Numbered from the stretch's first letter, positions 34,449 through 44,181 are shown. The stretch: DNA of 64,000 nucleotides from Bacteroidaceae bacterium (GCA_017472635.1 JAFUPU010000089.1:1-64000); one strand, 5' to 3'. The notes: generated by a model from the sequence alone, not told the origin. Program-made: numbers and translations.

Positions 34449-34482
34449 AGGAGTTAAAGGAGGAACAACTCCTTTAACTCCT
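34449..34482 (-). terminator. Terminator of argS
   Basis: AGGAGTTAAAGGAG (34449-34462) and CTCCTTTAACTCCT (34469-34482) form a perfect 14-bp stem with a 6-nt loop. On the minus strand it is followed by TTTTATTTTTAA. Confidence 0.88.
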
Positions 34483-34489
34483 AAAAAAA

Positions 34490-36283
34490 TCACATCCGTT
34501 CGGGAACTTCAATACCAAGCAGTCCCATACCCAAACGCACTACCTTGCCGATGTTGGCAGAGAGAGCCAGGCGGAAAGTCTTGACGGCTTCATTCTCTTC
34601 ACGCAGGATGCTGTAGTCGTGATAGAACTGATTGTACTCTTTCACCAACTCATAGCAGTAGTTGGCTATACCTGACGGACTATAATCGGTGCCTGCCTGA
34701 CGGACAACGGCGCTGAAATCAGCCAACATCTGGATAAGTCCTTGCTCTTTATCGGTCAAAGCCAATCCGGCAGGGATAACCTCGGGGATGGAGATTCCAC
34801 CCTCTGCAGCTTTGCGAAGGATTGAACAGATGCGGGCATAGGTGTATTGGATGAAAGGACCGGTATTCCCATTGAAATCAATAGACTCCTTAGGATTGAA
34901 GGTCATGTTTTTGCGAGCATCGACTTTCAGGATGAAGTATTTCAAAGCTCCCAAACCGACAATACGGGCTATATTGGCAGCTTCATCAGCTGAAACGTCT
35001 TTCAGTTTGCCCATTTCGTCAGAGGTCTCACGCGCCGTATTAATCATCTCCTCCATCAAATCATCGGCATCCACGACCGTACCTTCACGACTCTTCATCT
35101 TCCCCTCGGGGAGCTCTACCATACCATAAGAGAAGTGTACCAACCCTTTTCCCCACTCAAATCCCAACTTGTCAAGCAGGATAGAGAGCACTTGGAAGTG
35201 GTAGTTTTGCTCGTTTCCTACCACATAAATCATTTTATCAATGGGATAATCCTGAAAACGGAGCTTGGCTGTTCCGATATCCTGTGTCATATAAACAGAC
35301 GTGCCGTCACCGCGCAACAAGAGTTTGTGATCGAGTCCTTCAGCCGTAAGATCAGCCCACACCGAGCCATCTTCTTTGCGATAGAAGAAGCCTTTTTCAA
35401 GTCCCTCTTGCACCTTATCTTTACCTTCAAGATAAGTATCCGATTCATAGTAGATTTTGTCAAACCCCACCCCCATCATACGATAGGTCTCGTCAAATCC
35501 TTGATAGACCCACTGGTTCATCTTGCTCCACAACTGGCGCACCTCGGGGTCATTGGCTTCCCACTTGACCAACATCTGACGTGCCTCTTGCATCAAGGGC
35601 GATTGTGCTTCTGCTTCTTCCTTACTCAACCCTTGCTCCATGAGTGCAGCCACTTCTGCCTTGTAGTGCTTGTCGAAAGCCACATAATAGTCACCCACCA
35701 AGTGGTCACCTTTCTTTCCTGCGCTTTCCGGGGTCTCTCCCTGACCGTACTTCTGCCATGCCAGCATACTTTTACAGATATGTATTCCGCGATCGTTCAC
35801 GATATTGGTCTTTACCACACGGTTTCCGTTGGCTGCAACAATATTTGCCAAAGCGTTTCCCAACAAATTGTTCCGTACGTGTCCTAAATGAAGGGGTTTG
35901 TTGGTGTTAGGTGAAGAATATTCAATCATTACCAACGGAGAATCCTCGGTGGCAGGAGTGATGCCGTATTCCGGCTGTGTGTGTATGCTGTTGAACAATT
36001 CAATCCAGCAATCGTCTGATACCGTAAGATTAAGAAAACCTTTAATAACATTGAAAGCTGCTACCGCCGGTTCATTTTCCTTCAGGTACGCACCAATTTC
36101 AACGGCTGTCTGTTCCGGATTCTTGCGTGAAATCTTTAAAAACGGAAAGACAACAAGTGTCAGGTGTCCTTCAAATTCTTTTTTGGTCTTTTGTAGTTGC
36201 ACTTGAGCCTCTGCAACTTCTTGTCCGTACAACGCCTTGATACCCGTCATAACGGACTGGATGATTTTTTTTTCGATATTCAT
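34490..36283 (-). CDS. argS: Arginyl-tRNA synthetase
   Basis: This 597-residue class I synthetase charges tRNA-Arg. The N-terminal Add-1 domain (to about residue 110) is typical of ArgRS. The HIGH motif reads HLGH at residues 132-135, in NTNKPLHLGHVRNN. The KMSK position reads as the KMKSREGT form, which is usual in this family. The anticodon-binding domain with the SPSGIANYCYELVKEYNQFYH segment closes the protein, which ends MGLLGIEVPERM. It has its own promoter after the HU terminator. Confidence 0.96.
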   Translation of the reverse strand: MNIEKKIIQSVMTGIKALYGQEVAEAQVQLQKTKKEFEGHLTLVVFPFLKISRKNPEQTAVEIGAYLKENEPAVAAFNVIKGFLNLTVSDDCWIELFNSIHTQPEYGITPATEDSPLVMIEYSSPNTNKPLHLGHVRNNLLGNALANIVAANGNRVVKTNIVNDRGIHICKSMLAWQKYGQGETPESAGKKGDHLVGDYYVAFDKHYKAEVAALMEQGLSKEEAEAQSPLMQEARQMLVKWEANDPEVRQLWSKMNQWVYQGFDETYRMMGVGFDKIYYESDTYLEGKDKVQEGLEKGFFYRKEDGSVWADLTAEGLDHKLLLRGDGTSVYMTQDIGTAKLRFQDYPIDKMIYVVGNEQNYHFQVLSILLDKLGFEWGKGLVHFSYGMVELPEGKMKSREGTVVDADDLMEEMINTARETSDEMGKLKDVSADEAANIARIVGLGALKYFILKVDARKNMTFNPKESIDFNGNTGPFIQYTYARICSILRKAAEGGISIPEVIPAGLALTDKEQGLIQMLADFSAVVRQAGTDYSPSGIANYCYELVKEYNQFYHDYSILREENEAVKTFRLALSANIGKVVRLGMGLLGIEVPERM

Positions 36284-36338
36284 ATCTAACTTTTGTATAA
36301 TTCTAAGTGTAAATTAGTGGCAAGTCTGAAATGAGTTA

Positions 36339-36346
36339 CAAAAGTA
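36339..36346 (-). promoter_or_regulatory. -7 box of argS
   Basis: The minus strand reads TACTTTTG, 55 bases upstream of the argS ATG. A TTTG lies at 36370-36373 (23 bases further), overlapping the HU terminator hairpin. Confidence 0.55.
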
Positions 36347-36351
36347 CTGAT

Positions 36352-36390
36352 AAAAAAAGAGATGCACAACAAAGATGCATCTCTTTTTTT
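36352..36390 (-). terminator. Bidirectional terminator after the HU gene
   Basis: AAAAAAAGAGATGCA (36352-36366) pairs perfectly with TGCATCTCTTTTTTT (36376-36390), a 15-bp stem with A and T runs on both sides. It ends the leftward HU transcript. Confidence 0.93.
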
Positions 36391-36409
36391 ATTCTTTTGG
36401 CAAAGTGGC

Positions 36410-36682
36410 TTATTTAATGGCTTCAGCCAATTCAGCACCAGCTTTGAATTTTGCAACCTTCTTAGCTGCGATGGTGATAGTTTCCTTTGTAGCAGGATTG
36501 ATACCTGTTCTTTCACCTCTTTCAGAAACCATGAAAGTACCAAAGCCAACAAGGGCTACTTTATCCCCATTTTTAAGAGCTTCTGTTACTGAAGCTACAA
36601 AAGCGTCGATAGCTTTTTTTGCGTCAACCTTTGTCAAACCGGCATGTTGAGCAACTGCGTTGATAAGATCTGCTTTATTCAT
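36410..36682 (-). CDS. hup: HU family DNA-binding protein
   Basis: This 90-residue nucleoid protein bends and wraps DNA as a dimer. It starts MNKADLINAVAQHAGLTKVDAKKAIDAF when counted from the ATG at 36682, and continues with VALVGFGTFMVSERGERTGINPATKE, the beta arm with its conserved Arg, Asn and Pro. An in-frame ATG 20 codons upstream is rejected, because the added residues are unlike HU and fall in the leader. It is flanked by a strong terminator and a consensus promoter, so it is monocistronic and probably highly expressed. Confidence 0.95.
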   Translation of the reverse strand: MNKADLINAVAQHAGLTKVDAKKAIDAFVASVTEALKNGDKVALVGFGTFMVSERGERTGINPATKETITIAAKKVAKFKAGAELAEAIK

Positions 36683-37062
36683 AATACGAATGAATTTGAT
36701 TAAATGATTATTATGTAACTCAAGTGTTCTCAATAATTGCATCGCAAATATAGAGTAAGAAACTCATATTCCAAACTTTTTGGATAAAAAAAACGCTGAA
36801 AAGCAAAAAAAAACCTTATTTCACACCTTTTTGATGTATCTGGCTTGAGAAAACAAGGTATAAAAAGGATTATTTTGCATTAGCTAACCTATTGACGGAA
36901 CGAATAGAAGAAGTCCCCCGACAATGGTTTGCAATAAGGCAAAATAGCAACAATAAAGATATAAAAGAGTGTAAAAATTACAAGAGAATTGTTTTTTCAG
37001 CTGTATTCCAAGAATAAATTCGTATTTTTGCACCGCAATTAAACAAAAAAACGAATTGAGCA
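36683..37062. other. Divergent intergenic region, HU and rhomboid promoters
   Basis: It holds the HU promoter, an AT-rich stretch with no structure I recognise, and a -7 box TATTTTTG at 37023-37030, which is 32 bases before the first rhomboid ATG. No gene is seen. Confidence 0.6.
36745..36775 (-). promoter_or_regulatory. Promoter of the HU gene
   Basis: On the minus strand, -7 TATATTTG (36752-36745) and -33 TTTG (36775-36772) are 19 bases apart. The leader would be about 60 bases. Confidence 0.75.
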
Positions 37063-37746
37063 ATGAATAATATGCCTTTAGTCACAAAGAATCTCCTTAT
37101 TATAAATGTATTGGTCTTTTTGGCTGTTTATGTATTAAGGGGATACGGGATTGACCTTGACAACCTGTTGGGGTTGCACTTCTTCATGGCATCAGATTTT
37201 AACCCCTACCAATTGATAACCTACATGTTCGTGCATAGTGGTTTTGAGCATCTGTTCTTCAACATGTTTGCCGTGTGGATGTTCGGACGAATACTTGAAC
37301 ATGTTTGGGGGTCTCAGCGTTTCTTATTCTACTATGTGGCATGTGGCATCGGAGCCGGACTCTGTCAAGAGGTTGTCCAATACATCGAATATGCAACGCA
37401 ACTTTCCGCCTACCAAGGCGTAACGTTTGGAAGTGGAGTAGTGATACCTATGGCTGAATACTTGAATATGATGAATACGGTAGGAGCCTCGGGAGCCGTA
37501 TACGCCATTTTGCTGGGATACGGCATGTTGTTCCCCAACGAACGCATGTTTGTTTTTCCCATCCCGATGCCTATCCGTGCGAAATACTTCGTTATCGGAT
37601 ATGCTGCCATCGAACTGCTGCTGGGATTAAGCAATCGTGCGGGCGACCAGATTGCCCACTTTGCTCACTTGGGCGGCATGCTGTTTGGTTTAATTTTGAT
37701 TATTTATTGGAAGAAGAAAAATAACGATGGGCAATATTATTACTGA
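37063..37746 (+). CDS. Rhomboid family intramembrane serine protease, first of pair
   Basis: This 227-residue protein has six predicted membrane helices. The membrane catalytic dyad is visible: Ser in VGASGAVYAIL and His in IAHFAHLGGMLFG. The HSGFEHLFFNMFAVWMFG segment holds the conserved His and Asn of the oxyanion region. A roughly 25-residue loop before GASGA (YIEYATQLSAYQGVTFG) is longer than in GlpG. Its 3' end overlaps the next rhomboid gene by 20 bases in another frame, so the two are likely translated together. Substrates are unknown. Confidence 0.92.
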   Translation: MNNMPLVTKNLLIINVLVFLAVYVLRGYGIDLDNLLGLHFFMASDFNPYQLITYMFVHSGFEHLFFNMFAVWMFGRILEHVWGSQRFLFYYVACGIGAGLCQEVVQYIEYATQLSAYQGVTFGSGVVIPMAEYLNMMNTVGASGAVYAILLGYGMLFPNERMFVFPIPMPIRAKYFVIGYAAIELLLGLSNRAGDQIAHFAHLGGMLFGLILIIYWKKKNNDGQYYY

Positions 37747-38614
37747 TTTACGTCAGAAGTTCCGCAGCAGCGACGTCTGCATGCAGTTTATTTACATCAA
37801 TGTGGCCGTCTTTGTTGTCGTTCAACTGTCAGTTGTTTGCTGCCGCCTGTTCAATCAAGACACAACTTGGGTCTACACCCTTGAGATTCCTTCATTGTTA
37901 CCTATTTTCGGATGGCAACCATGGTCGTTGTTCACCTATATGTTCATGCATGCCGGACTGTTACATCTGCTGTTCAATATGTTGTGGCTCTACTGCTTTG
38001 GAAGACTGTTCCTATGGACCTATTCGGCACGCCATTTCCGTGGACTATACCTGTTGGGAGGCTTGGTTGGCGCATTCACCTACCTGGCTGCCTATGCACT
38101 ACTCCCCTTTTTCAACGGGCAAGTGGGATGGCTATTGGGAGCTTCTGCCGCCGTATTGGCTATTGTAATCGCAACAGCCATCGGAGACCCTGAGCGTCCT
38201 ATGACCTTCTTCCTGTTAGGCACTATTAAGTTGAAATATGTAGCGTTGATTATGATTGTAAGCGACATGTTATTCATAACATCTGACAATGCCGGCGGAC
38301 ATATCGCCCATTTGGGAGGAGCACTTGCCGGTTGGATTTTTGCTTACGGCATACGCAGCGGAAAGTACGATGCCACATCGTGGATAAACAAGATACTCGA
38401 TTTCATTACAGACTTCTTCTCATCAGATAAAAAAGAGAAGAAGGCGCGCATGAAGGTCAACTATGGCAACCGCGCACAAGACTACGAGTACAACGCACGC
38501 AAAAGAGCAAACGAAGAGGAAATCGACCACATTCTCGACAAATTGAAAAAGTCCGGATATGACAGTCTGACCACCGAAGAGAAGAAAAGATTGTTTGACG
38601 CAAGCAAAAGATAA
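37727..38614 (+). CDS. Rhomboid family intramembrane serine protease, second of pair, with cytoplasmic tail
   Basis: This 295-residue protein has a six-helix rhomboid core (about residues 18-210). The Ser is in LLGASAAVLAIV and the His in GGHIAHLGGALAG; the HAGLLHLLFNMLWLYCFG segment is also present. The Ser motif is GASAA instead of the usual GASGA. A charged C-terminal tail of about 75 residues (SSDKKEKKARMK to the end) contains a helical LDKLKKSGYDSLTTEEKKRLF motif, a form also seen in other Bacteroidetes rhomboids. The overlapping pair may act on related substrates or as a heteromer; this is inference. Confidence 0.92.
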   Translation: MGNIITDLRQKFRSSDVCMQFIYINVAVFVVVQLSVVCCRLFNQDTTWVYTLEIPSLLPIFGWQPWSLFTYMFMHAGLLHLLFNMLWLYCFGRLFLWTYSARHFRGLYLLGGLVGAFTYLAAYALLPFFNGQVGWLLGASAAVLAIVIATAIGDPERPMTFFLLGTIKLKYVALIMIVSDMLFITSDNAGGHIAHLGGALAGWIFAYGIRSGKYDATSWINKILDFITDFFSSDKKEKKARMKVNYGNRAQDYEYNARKRANEEEIDHILDKLKKSGYDSLTTEEKKRLFDASKR

Positions 38615-38618
38615 AGTT

Positions 38619-39716
38619 ATGCTAAAGTATATTGGTCATTTTGTCGGTTGGTTGTTATTGGGAGGTAATGCGTTGATGGTAGTGCTTATGTTGGTATGTG
38701 CCTACAGTCCTTACATCGACCCCATAGAACATTCATTGCTGGCATGTACCGGATTGGCATTTCCCGTATTCTTGACAATCAACCTCCTCTATTTGCTTTT
38801 TTGGGTTATCTTTTATCGTAAATATGCATTACTCTCGCTTTTAGGAATATTATTGTGCTGGGGTGCAGTCCGCGACTATATACCTTTAAATTGTACGCAA
38901 AAAAAAGAAATCCCTGAGGATGCCATCAAACTATTGTCATACAACGTAATGGCATATGAACACGACAAGCCACATACCAAAGAAGAGCCCAATCGCATAC
39001 TGGAATACTTGGCAAACAGCGATGCCGATATCATCTGTACCCAAGAGGCTATAGTAAACACAAGCAAGCGTAGCCAGTTCCTGACCGACCGAAACGTACG
39101 CGAAGCATTGAAAGACTACCCTTATTATGCCCGCCTTCAAGAAGAGAGAAATGCATGGGAATGTTTTTCACGCTACCCCATCCTTTCAAAAAAGAAGATA
39201 GACTATGTCAGTCGCAGCAACGGAAGTGTTGCCTATGAAATCAAGATAGGCAACGACACTCTACTGTTGATAAACAACCATTTGGAATCAAACAAACTGA
39301 CCTCCGATGACAAAGCGGTCTACAAAGAGATGATAACCGACCCCGAAAAAGAAAAAGTCAAGAGTGGATTCAAACAACTATTCAGTAAAATTGCCAGCGC
39401 CATGGCAATCCGGGCATCCCAGGCAGACAGCGTAGCCAAATACATCCGAAACTCCCCTCATCAATATGTGGTCGTATGTGGTGACTTCAACGACTCGCCC
39501 ATCTCTTACACCCACAAAACTATAGGTGAAAGCCTTAAAGACGCATTCGTCGAATCAGGTTGCGGTTTAGGCATCTCTTACAACCAAAATGGATTCTACT
39601 TCCGCATCGATCACATCCTGGTCAGCAACAATTGGGACGTTTTTAACTGTATAGTAGATAAATCACTGGACAATTCCGACCATTACCCCATCTGGTGTTA
39701 TCTGAAAAAGCAATAA
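38619..39716 (+). CDS. Endonuclease/exonuclease/phosphatase family membrane-anchored protein
   Basis: The product has 365 residues from the ATG at 38619. The start at 38595 lies inside the rhomboid gene and is rejected. Three N-terminal hydrophobic segments (about residues 1-95) anchor a DNase I-like domain with IKLLSYNVMAYE, DIICTQEAI, CFSRYPILSKKKI, VVVCGDFNDSPISYTH and the closing RIDHILVS and NSDHYPIW. All metal and catalytic acids and His residues of the fold are present. Substrates of such anchored EEP proteins may be phosphodiesters, lipids or sugar phosphates. It is encoded right after the rhomboid pair, probably in one operon. Confidence 0.87.
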   Translation: MLKYIGHFVGWLLLGGNALMVVLMLVCAYSPYIDPIEHSLLACTGLAFPVFLTINLLYLLFWVIFYRKYALLSLLGILLCWGAVRDYIPLNCTQKKEIPEDAIKLLSYNVMAYEHDKPHTKEEPNRILEYLANSDADIICTQEAIVNTSKRSQFLTDRNVREALKDYPYYARLQEERNAWECFSRYPILSKKKIDYVSRSNGSVAYEIKIGNDTLLLINNHLESNKLTSDDKAVYKEMITDPEKEKVKSGFKQLFSKIASAMAIRASQADSVAKYIRNSPHQYVVVCGDFNDSPISYTHKTIGESLKDAFVESGCGLGISYNQNGFYFRIDHILVSNNWDVFNCIVDKSLDNSDHYPIWCYLKKQ

Positions 39717-39818
39717 AACAAAAGGGTCTTTACCTTGAAAACTGCTCTAAAAGCACTTTTTTTGCGATAAAGTCTTAAATAATCACTGCCAAATCATTTT
39801 AGCATGTGAAAAAAAAGC

Positions 39819-39826
39819 TATATTTG
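39819..39826 (+). promoter_or_regulatory. -7 box of secDF
   Basis: TATATTTG lies 66 bases before the chosen ATG at 39893. It lies inside the longest possible open frame (from 39806), which shows the true start is downstream. Confidence 0.65.
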
Positions 39827-39892
39827 CAGCCTTGTATTCCCTTAAGTGGAGAGAAATTAACGAAAATAAGTAATATAAAAATTCAAAAAGAA

Positions 39893-42886
39893 ATGCAAAA
39901 CAAAGGATTTGTTAAGGTTTTTGCGGTATTGCTCACACTTGTGTGTGTGTTCTACCTCTCGTTTTCTTTTGTAACCCGCCATCACATGAGCAAGGCGGCA
40001 CAACATCCGATGGGAGAGACACACTACCTCGATTCCATGCAAAATGAGAAAGTATGGTTGTGGAGCTACACGCTGAAACAATGTCGTGAGATGGAAATCG
40101 GGTTGGGACTTGACCTGAAGGGTGGTATGAACGTTATCTTGGAGGTGTCAATCCCCGATGTGGTAAAGACATTGGCTGACCACAAGACTGATGAGGCTTT
40201 CAACAAAGCCGTAAACGAGGCTGCCCGCAAGCAAGAGACCAGCCAAAATGATTTCATTACCCTGTTTGTTGAAGAGTACAAAAAGTTGGCTCCCGAAGGC
40301 AGCTTGGCTGAAATCTTTGCAACTCAACAGTTGAAAGACCGAGTTACAACCAAAAGCAGCGACGATGAGGTGATCAAGGTGTTACGCGAAGAGGTAAAGG
40401 CTGCAGTAGACAATTCATTCAACGTATTACGTACCCGTATCGACCGCTTTGGTGTGGCACAGCCTAACATCCAAGCATTGGAAGGTGGCATGGGTCGTAT
40501 CATGGTAGAACTTCCCGGTATCAAAGAGCCCGAACGCGTAAGAAAGTTGCTGCAAGGTTCTGCCAACTTGGAGTTCTGGGAGACCTTCGATGCCAATGAA
40601 ATCGTTCCTTACTTGAATTCAGCAGACAATCGTCTGCGCACATTATTGGCAGACAAAGCCGCACTCAATGGCGATACAGTCGTTACTGAAGTAGCAGAGC
40701 AAGCTGCAACTGCAACTATTTCTGCTGCCGACAGTTTGGCTGCTGCATTGGAGGGGGGACAGACTACAAGCAATGTAGCTAACACTGAACAAATGAAGAA
40801 AGAGCATCCGTTGGCTTCTATACTCCAGTTCAACACAAGCGGTTACGGTGGCTGTGTGGTAGGTTATGCTCACTACAAAGACACTGCCGAGGTAAATCGC
40901 CTGCTTGCCATGGAAGAGATTGCTGGTTCATTCCCACGCGAACTTCGTTTGAAGTGGGGTGTAAAGGGTGCTGATTTTGACAAGACAGGTCAAATCTATG
41001 AGTTGTACGCCATCAAGTCTACCGAGCGCAACGGTCGCGCTCCCCTCGAAGGAGATGTTGTAGTAGATGCTAAAGATGAATACGACAACTATGGAAACCC
41101 CTGCGTAAGCATGTCTATGAACACTGACGGTTCTCGCCGTTGGGCTCAGTTGACTAAAAACAACATTGGTCATGCCATCGCCATCGTATTGGATGGATAT
41201 GTCTATAGTGCTCCGAATGTAAACAGTGAAATCACTGGAGGAAACTCACAAATCACCGGTAACTTCACACCTGAAGATACCAAAGACTTGGCAAACGTGT
41301 TAAAGTCTGGTAAGATGCCGGCACCTGCCCGCATCGTACAAGAAGACATCGTAGGTCCTTCTCTTGGTCAAGAGTCAATCAACCAAGGTATGTGGTCATT
41401 CATCGTTGCCTTCGTGCTTTTGATGGTCTACATGTGCTCTATTTACGGCTTCATCCCCGGTATGGTTGCCAATGGCGCATTGGTTGTCAACTTCTTCTTC
41501 ACCCTCGGTATCCTCACCTCATTCCAGGCGGCATTGACCATGTCTGGTATTGCCGGTATGGTGCTCACGTTGGGTATGGCAGTTGATGCCAACGTACTTA
41601 TTTATGAACGCGCGAAGGAAGAGTTGCGCGCAGGAAAGAATGTACGCGCAGCATTGGCTGACGGTTACAAGAATGCCTTCTCAGCAATCTTCGACTCTAA
41701 CTTGACTTCAATCATCACCGGTATCATCCTGTTCTACTTCGGTACAGGTCCTATCCGTGGTTTTGCCACCACTTTGATTATCGGTATCCTCTGTTCATTC
41801 TTTACCGCCGTATTCTTGACACGTATCGTTTACGAATGGCGTATGGGTAAGGACAAGTGGTTGAACCTGACCTTCACCACCAGCCTCTCTAAGAATCTGA
41901 TGCAAGGAACCAAGTACAACTTCATGGGCGGTGCAAAAAAATCACTCGCTATCTTCAGCGTTGCTATCGTTGTCTGCTTGATTTCTCTCGCAGTACGAGG
42001 TTTGAGCCAGAGTATCGACTTCACCGGTGGACGCAACTTCGTGGTACAATTTGAACAGCAAGTTCAGCCTGAGACCGTACGTGAATTGCTCTCTCAGAAG
42101 ATTACCGATGCCAACGTAAGTGCCATCGCTTTGGGTACCGACGGTAAAACCATCCGTGTATCTACCAACTACCGCATTAATGAGAGCGGAACCAACGTTG
42201 ACTCTGAAATCGAAGAATTCCTCTATGAGGCATTCCGCGATGGCAAGTTGTTGACTGAGGGTACTACATTAGAGGTATTCATTGACCGCGACAACTGGAC
42301 TGGTGGTTCTATCATCAGCTCACAAAAGGTAGGTCCTTCTATCGCTGACGACATCAAGACTTCAGCCATCTGGTCTGTTATCTTGGCATTGATTGCCATC
42401 TTCCTCTACATCCTCGTTCGTTTCCGTAACGTGGCTTATTCTGTAGGTTCAGTGATAGCTTTGGCTTGCGATACCATGCTAATTATTGGTATGTACTCGT
42501 TGTGCTATGGTTGGTTGCCTATGTCATTAGAGGTTGACCAAACTTTCATTGGTGCCATCTTGACTGCTATCGGTTATTCTATCAACGATAAAGTGGTTAT
42601 TTTCGACCGTGTACGTGAGTTCAACACTCTCTATCCGAAACGTAACAAGTTCCAGTTGTTCAACGACTCGTTGAACACCACCTTGGCACGTACCATCAAC
42701 ACCTCTGCAAGTACCTTAGTTGTATTGCTCTGCATCTTTATCCTCGGTGGTGACAGCATCCGCAGCTTCTCATTCGCCATGATTTTAGGAGTTGTCTTCG
42801 GTACACTCTCTTCACTCTTCGTGGCAGCTCCTATCGCCTATCGCGTGATGAGTCGTAAAGAAAGAGGCGGTGATGTGATCGAATAA
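39893..42886 (+). CDS. secDF: Protein translocase SecDF (fused)
   Basis: This protein of about 997 residues is SecD and SecF in one chain with 12 membrane helices. It is the Sec accessory motor that uses proton motive force to pull preproteins across the inner membrane. The SecD half has GLGLDLKGGMNVILEV, a large periplasmic domain (P1) with a Ser/Ala-rich insert near 40640-40790, and GMAVDANVLIYERAKEEL. The SecF half has the SQSIDFTGGRNFVVQF strand and AIGYSINDKVVIFDRVRE. The first ATG at 39806 would lie upstream of the promoter, so MQNKGFVKVFAVLL at 39893 is the likely start. The fusion is usual for Bacteroidetes. Confidence 0.95.
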   Translation: MQNKGFVKVFAVLLTLVCVFYLSFSFVTRHHMSKAAQHPMGETHYLDSMQNEKVWLWSYTLKQCREMEIGLGLDLKGGMNVILEVSIPDVVKTLADHKTDEAFNKAVNEAARKQETSQNDFITLFVEEYKKLAPEGSLAEIFATQQLKDRVTTKSSDDEVIKVLREEVKAAVDNSFNVLRTRIDRFGVAQPNIQALEGGMGRIMVELPGIKEPERVRKLLQGSANLEFWETFDANEIVPYLNSADNRLRTLLADKAALNGDTVVTEVAEQAATATISAADSLAAALEGGQTTSNVANTEQMKKEHPLASILQFNTSGYGGCVVGYAHYKDTAEVNRLLAMEEIAGSFPRELRLKWGVKGADFDKTGQIYELYAIKSTERNGRAPLEGDVVVDAKDEYDNYGNPCVSMSMNTDGSRRWAQLTKNNIGHAIAIVLDGYVYSAPNVNSEITGGNSQITGNFTPEDTKDLANVLKSGKMPAPARIVQEDIVGPSLGQESINQGMWSFIVAFVLLMVYMCSIYGFIPGMVANGALVVNFFFTLGILTSFQAALTMSGIAGMVLTLGMAVDANVLIYERAKEELRAGKNVRAALADGYKNAFSAIFDSNLTSIITGIILFYFGTGPIRGFATTLIIGILCSFFTAVFLTRIVYEWRMGKDKWLNLTFTTSLSKNLMQGTKYNFMGGAKKSLAIFSVAIVVCLISLAVRGLSQSIDFTGGRNFVVQFEQQVQPETVRELLSQKITDANVSAIALGTDGKTIRVSTNYRINESGTNVDSEIEEFLYEAFRDGKLLTEGTTLEVFIDRDNWTGGSIISSQKVGPSIADDIKTSAIWSVILALIAIFLYILVRFRNVAYSVGSVIALACDTMLIIGMYSLCYGWLPMSLEVDQTFIGAILTAIGYSINDKVVIFDRVREFNTLYPKRNKFQLFNDSLNTTLARTINTSASTLVVLLCIFILGGDSIRSFSFAMILGVVFGTLSSLFVAAPIAYRVMSRKERGGDVIE

Positions 42887-42904
42887 TCAATCACATTTTC
42901 ATAC

Positions 42905-42941
42905 AAGGCTCGCGTTCTTTTGTAGGACGTGAGCCTTTTTT
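42905..42941 (+). terminator. Terminator of secDF
   Basis: AAGGCTC-CGT (from 42905) pairs with ACG-GAGCCTT (to 42937), followed by TTTT. It lies 18 bases after the stop. Confidence 0.85.
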
Positions 42942-43006
42942 AGATTCATACAAGAACCTTTTGTGAAGAGGCATCGCCTCTCCTTATATTAATTAATAAT
43001 GTATAT

Positions 43007-44080
43007 ATGAAAAAGATTATCACCCTTTACCTGCTGGGCATCGCAGCATGTTTCGTCTCGGTGAAGGCACAACTTCCCAAGCTGAAAGAACTGCCCGTTA
43101 CCGCCAAGTTCGGTGGATACATCATCGGCAATTACAGTTTTTACGATGATGGCACTAAAGACGAAAGTGCCGGATTCAGTCTCCGGTTGGCTCGTGTATA
43201 CGTAAACGGTAGTCTGATGAACGACTTCAAATACCGTCTGCAGATGGAGGTCAATGGTGCTCCCGGTGTCGACAAGGGACCGCGCATCGTCGATGCTTAT
43301 GTCGAGTGGGTCAAACACCCCGAGTTTACAGTACGTTTGGGACAAATGAAAAGGGCATTCACCTTTGAGAACCCTTATAATCCTTGGAATCAAGGATTCG
43401 GCTCCTATGCACAAGCAATAACCAAACTTGCAGGTTTTTCTGACCGCGTAGGCGAGCATGGCAGTGGAGGTCGCGACTTGGGCATCTTGTTACAAGGAGA
43501 CCTCTTCCCTGTTGCTTCAGACAATCACCGCCTGCTTCACTATCAGGTGGGAGTCTACAATGGTCAAGGCATTAACCACAATGATGCCAACCGCAGTAAA
43601 GATATCATCGGAGGCTTATGGTTCGCCCCCATCAAAGAGTTGCAAATCGGAGCTTTTGGCTGGGCAGGCAGATATACAGCAAACAAAGTCACTGTCGACC
43701 GCAACCGCATGGCTTTCGGAGTGAAATACGAAAGCGACTGGACGGTTCGTGCCGAATATATCACTTCTGAGGGTCGCAAGTCAAACCAACTGTTTGCAAC
43801 CGATGGTGCCGACGGATGGTATGCTACCATAGGCGTTCCCTTTGGCAAACAGTTCAAAGTCTATGGAAAATGGGATGTCTATCGCGATGAAAAAAGTTCC
43901 GACACTCAAACTTCCATTTATGGCATCAGCCTCAACTATTGGCTTGCCAAAGACCTGCTCATTCAAGGAGGATACAGTTTCGTCAACGCCCGTTCGGCAC
44001 ACTACGACGAGTTGGGATTCCGTACCACCTCCGAAAGTTTCTACAACCACCTGCAGCTACAGGTATATGTAAGATTCTGA
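43007..44080 (+). CDS. Outer membrane porin, phosphate-selective porin O/P family
   Basis: The 357-residue product has a signal peptide (MKKIITLYLLGIAACFVSVKAQ) and a beta-barrel rich in alternating aromatic strands. The segments FSLRLARVYVNGSLMNDFKYRLQ and VRLGQMKRAFTFENP, and the final aromatic LQLQVYVRF, fit the OprO/P-like porins (PF07396). It would allow anion or small-solute passage across the outer membrane. It has its own leader after the secDF terminator, and no phosphate genes are adjacent, so the selectivity is not known. Confidence 0.85.
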   Translation: MKKIITLYLLGIAACFVSVKAQLPKLKELPVTAKFGGYIIGNYSFYDDGTKDESAGFSLRLARVYVNGSLMNDFKYRLQMEVNGAPGVDKGPRIVDAYVEWVKHPEFTVRLGQMKRAFTFENPYNPWNQGFGSYAQAITKLAGFSDRVGEHGSGGRDLGILLQGDLFPVASDNHRLLHYQVGVYNGQGINHNDANRSKDIIGGLWFAPIKELQIGAFGWAGRYTANKVTVDRNRMAFGVKYESDWTVRAEYITSEGRKSNQLFATDGADGWYATIGVPFGKQFKVYGKWDVYRDEKSSDTQTSIYGISLNYWLAKDLLIQGGYSFVNARSAHYDELGFRTTSESFYNHLQLQVYVRF

Positions 44081-44181
44081 TTCCAACAACAAACATTTAG
44101 TCACAGATTATACCAAATCAGGAATGGCTTTCACCATCCGTACCAACCGGTATAATCTGTGCCTAAAAAAAATCAGCCAGT

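Noticed and set aside
35135..35887. 250-codon plus-strand open frame inside argS
   Set aside because: It is antisense to conserved argS sequence and has no recognisable domain.
39806..39892. Longer N-terminus of SecDF
   Set aside because: The -7 box at 39819-39826 lies inside it and the extra residues are not SecD-like; start set at 39893.
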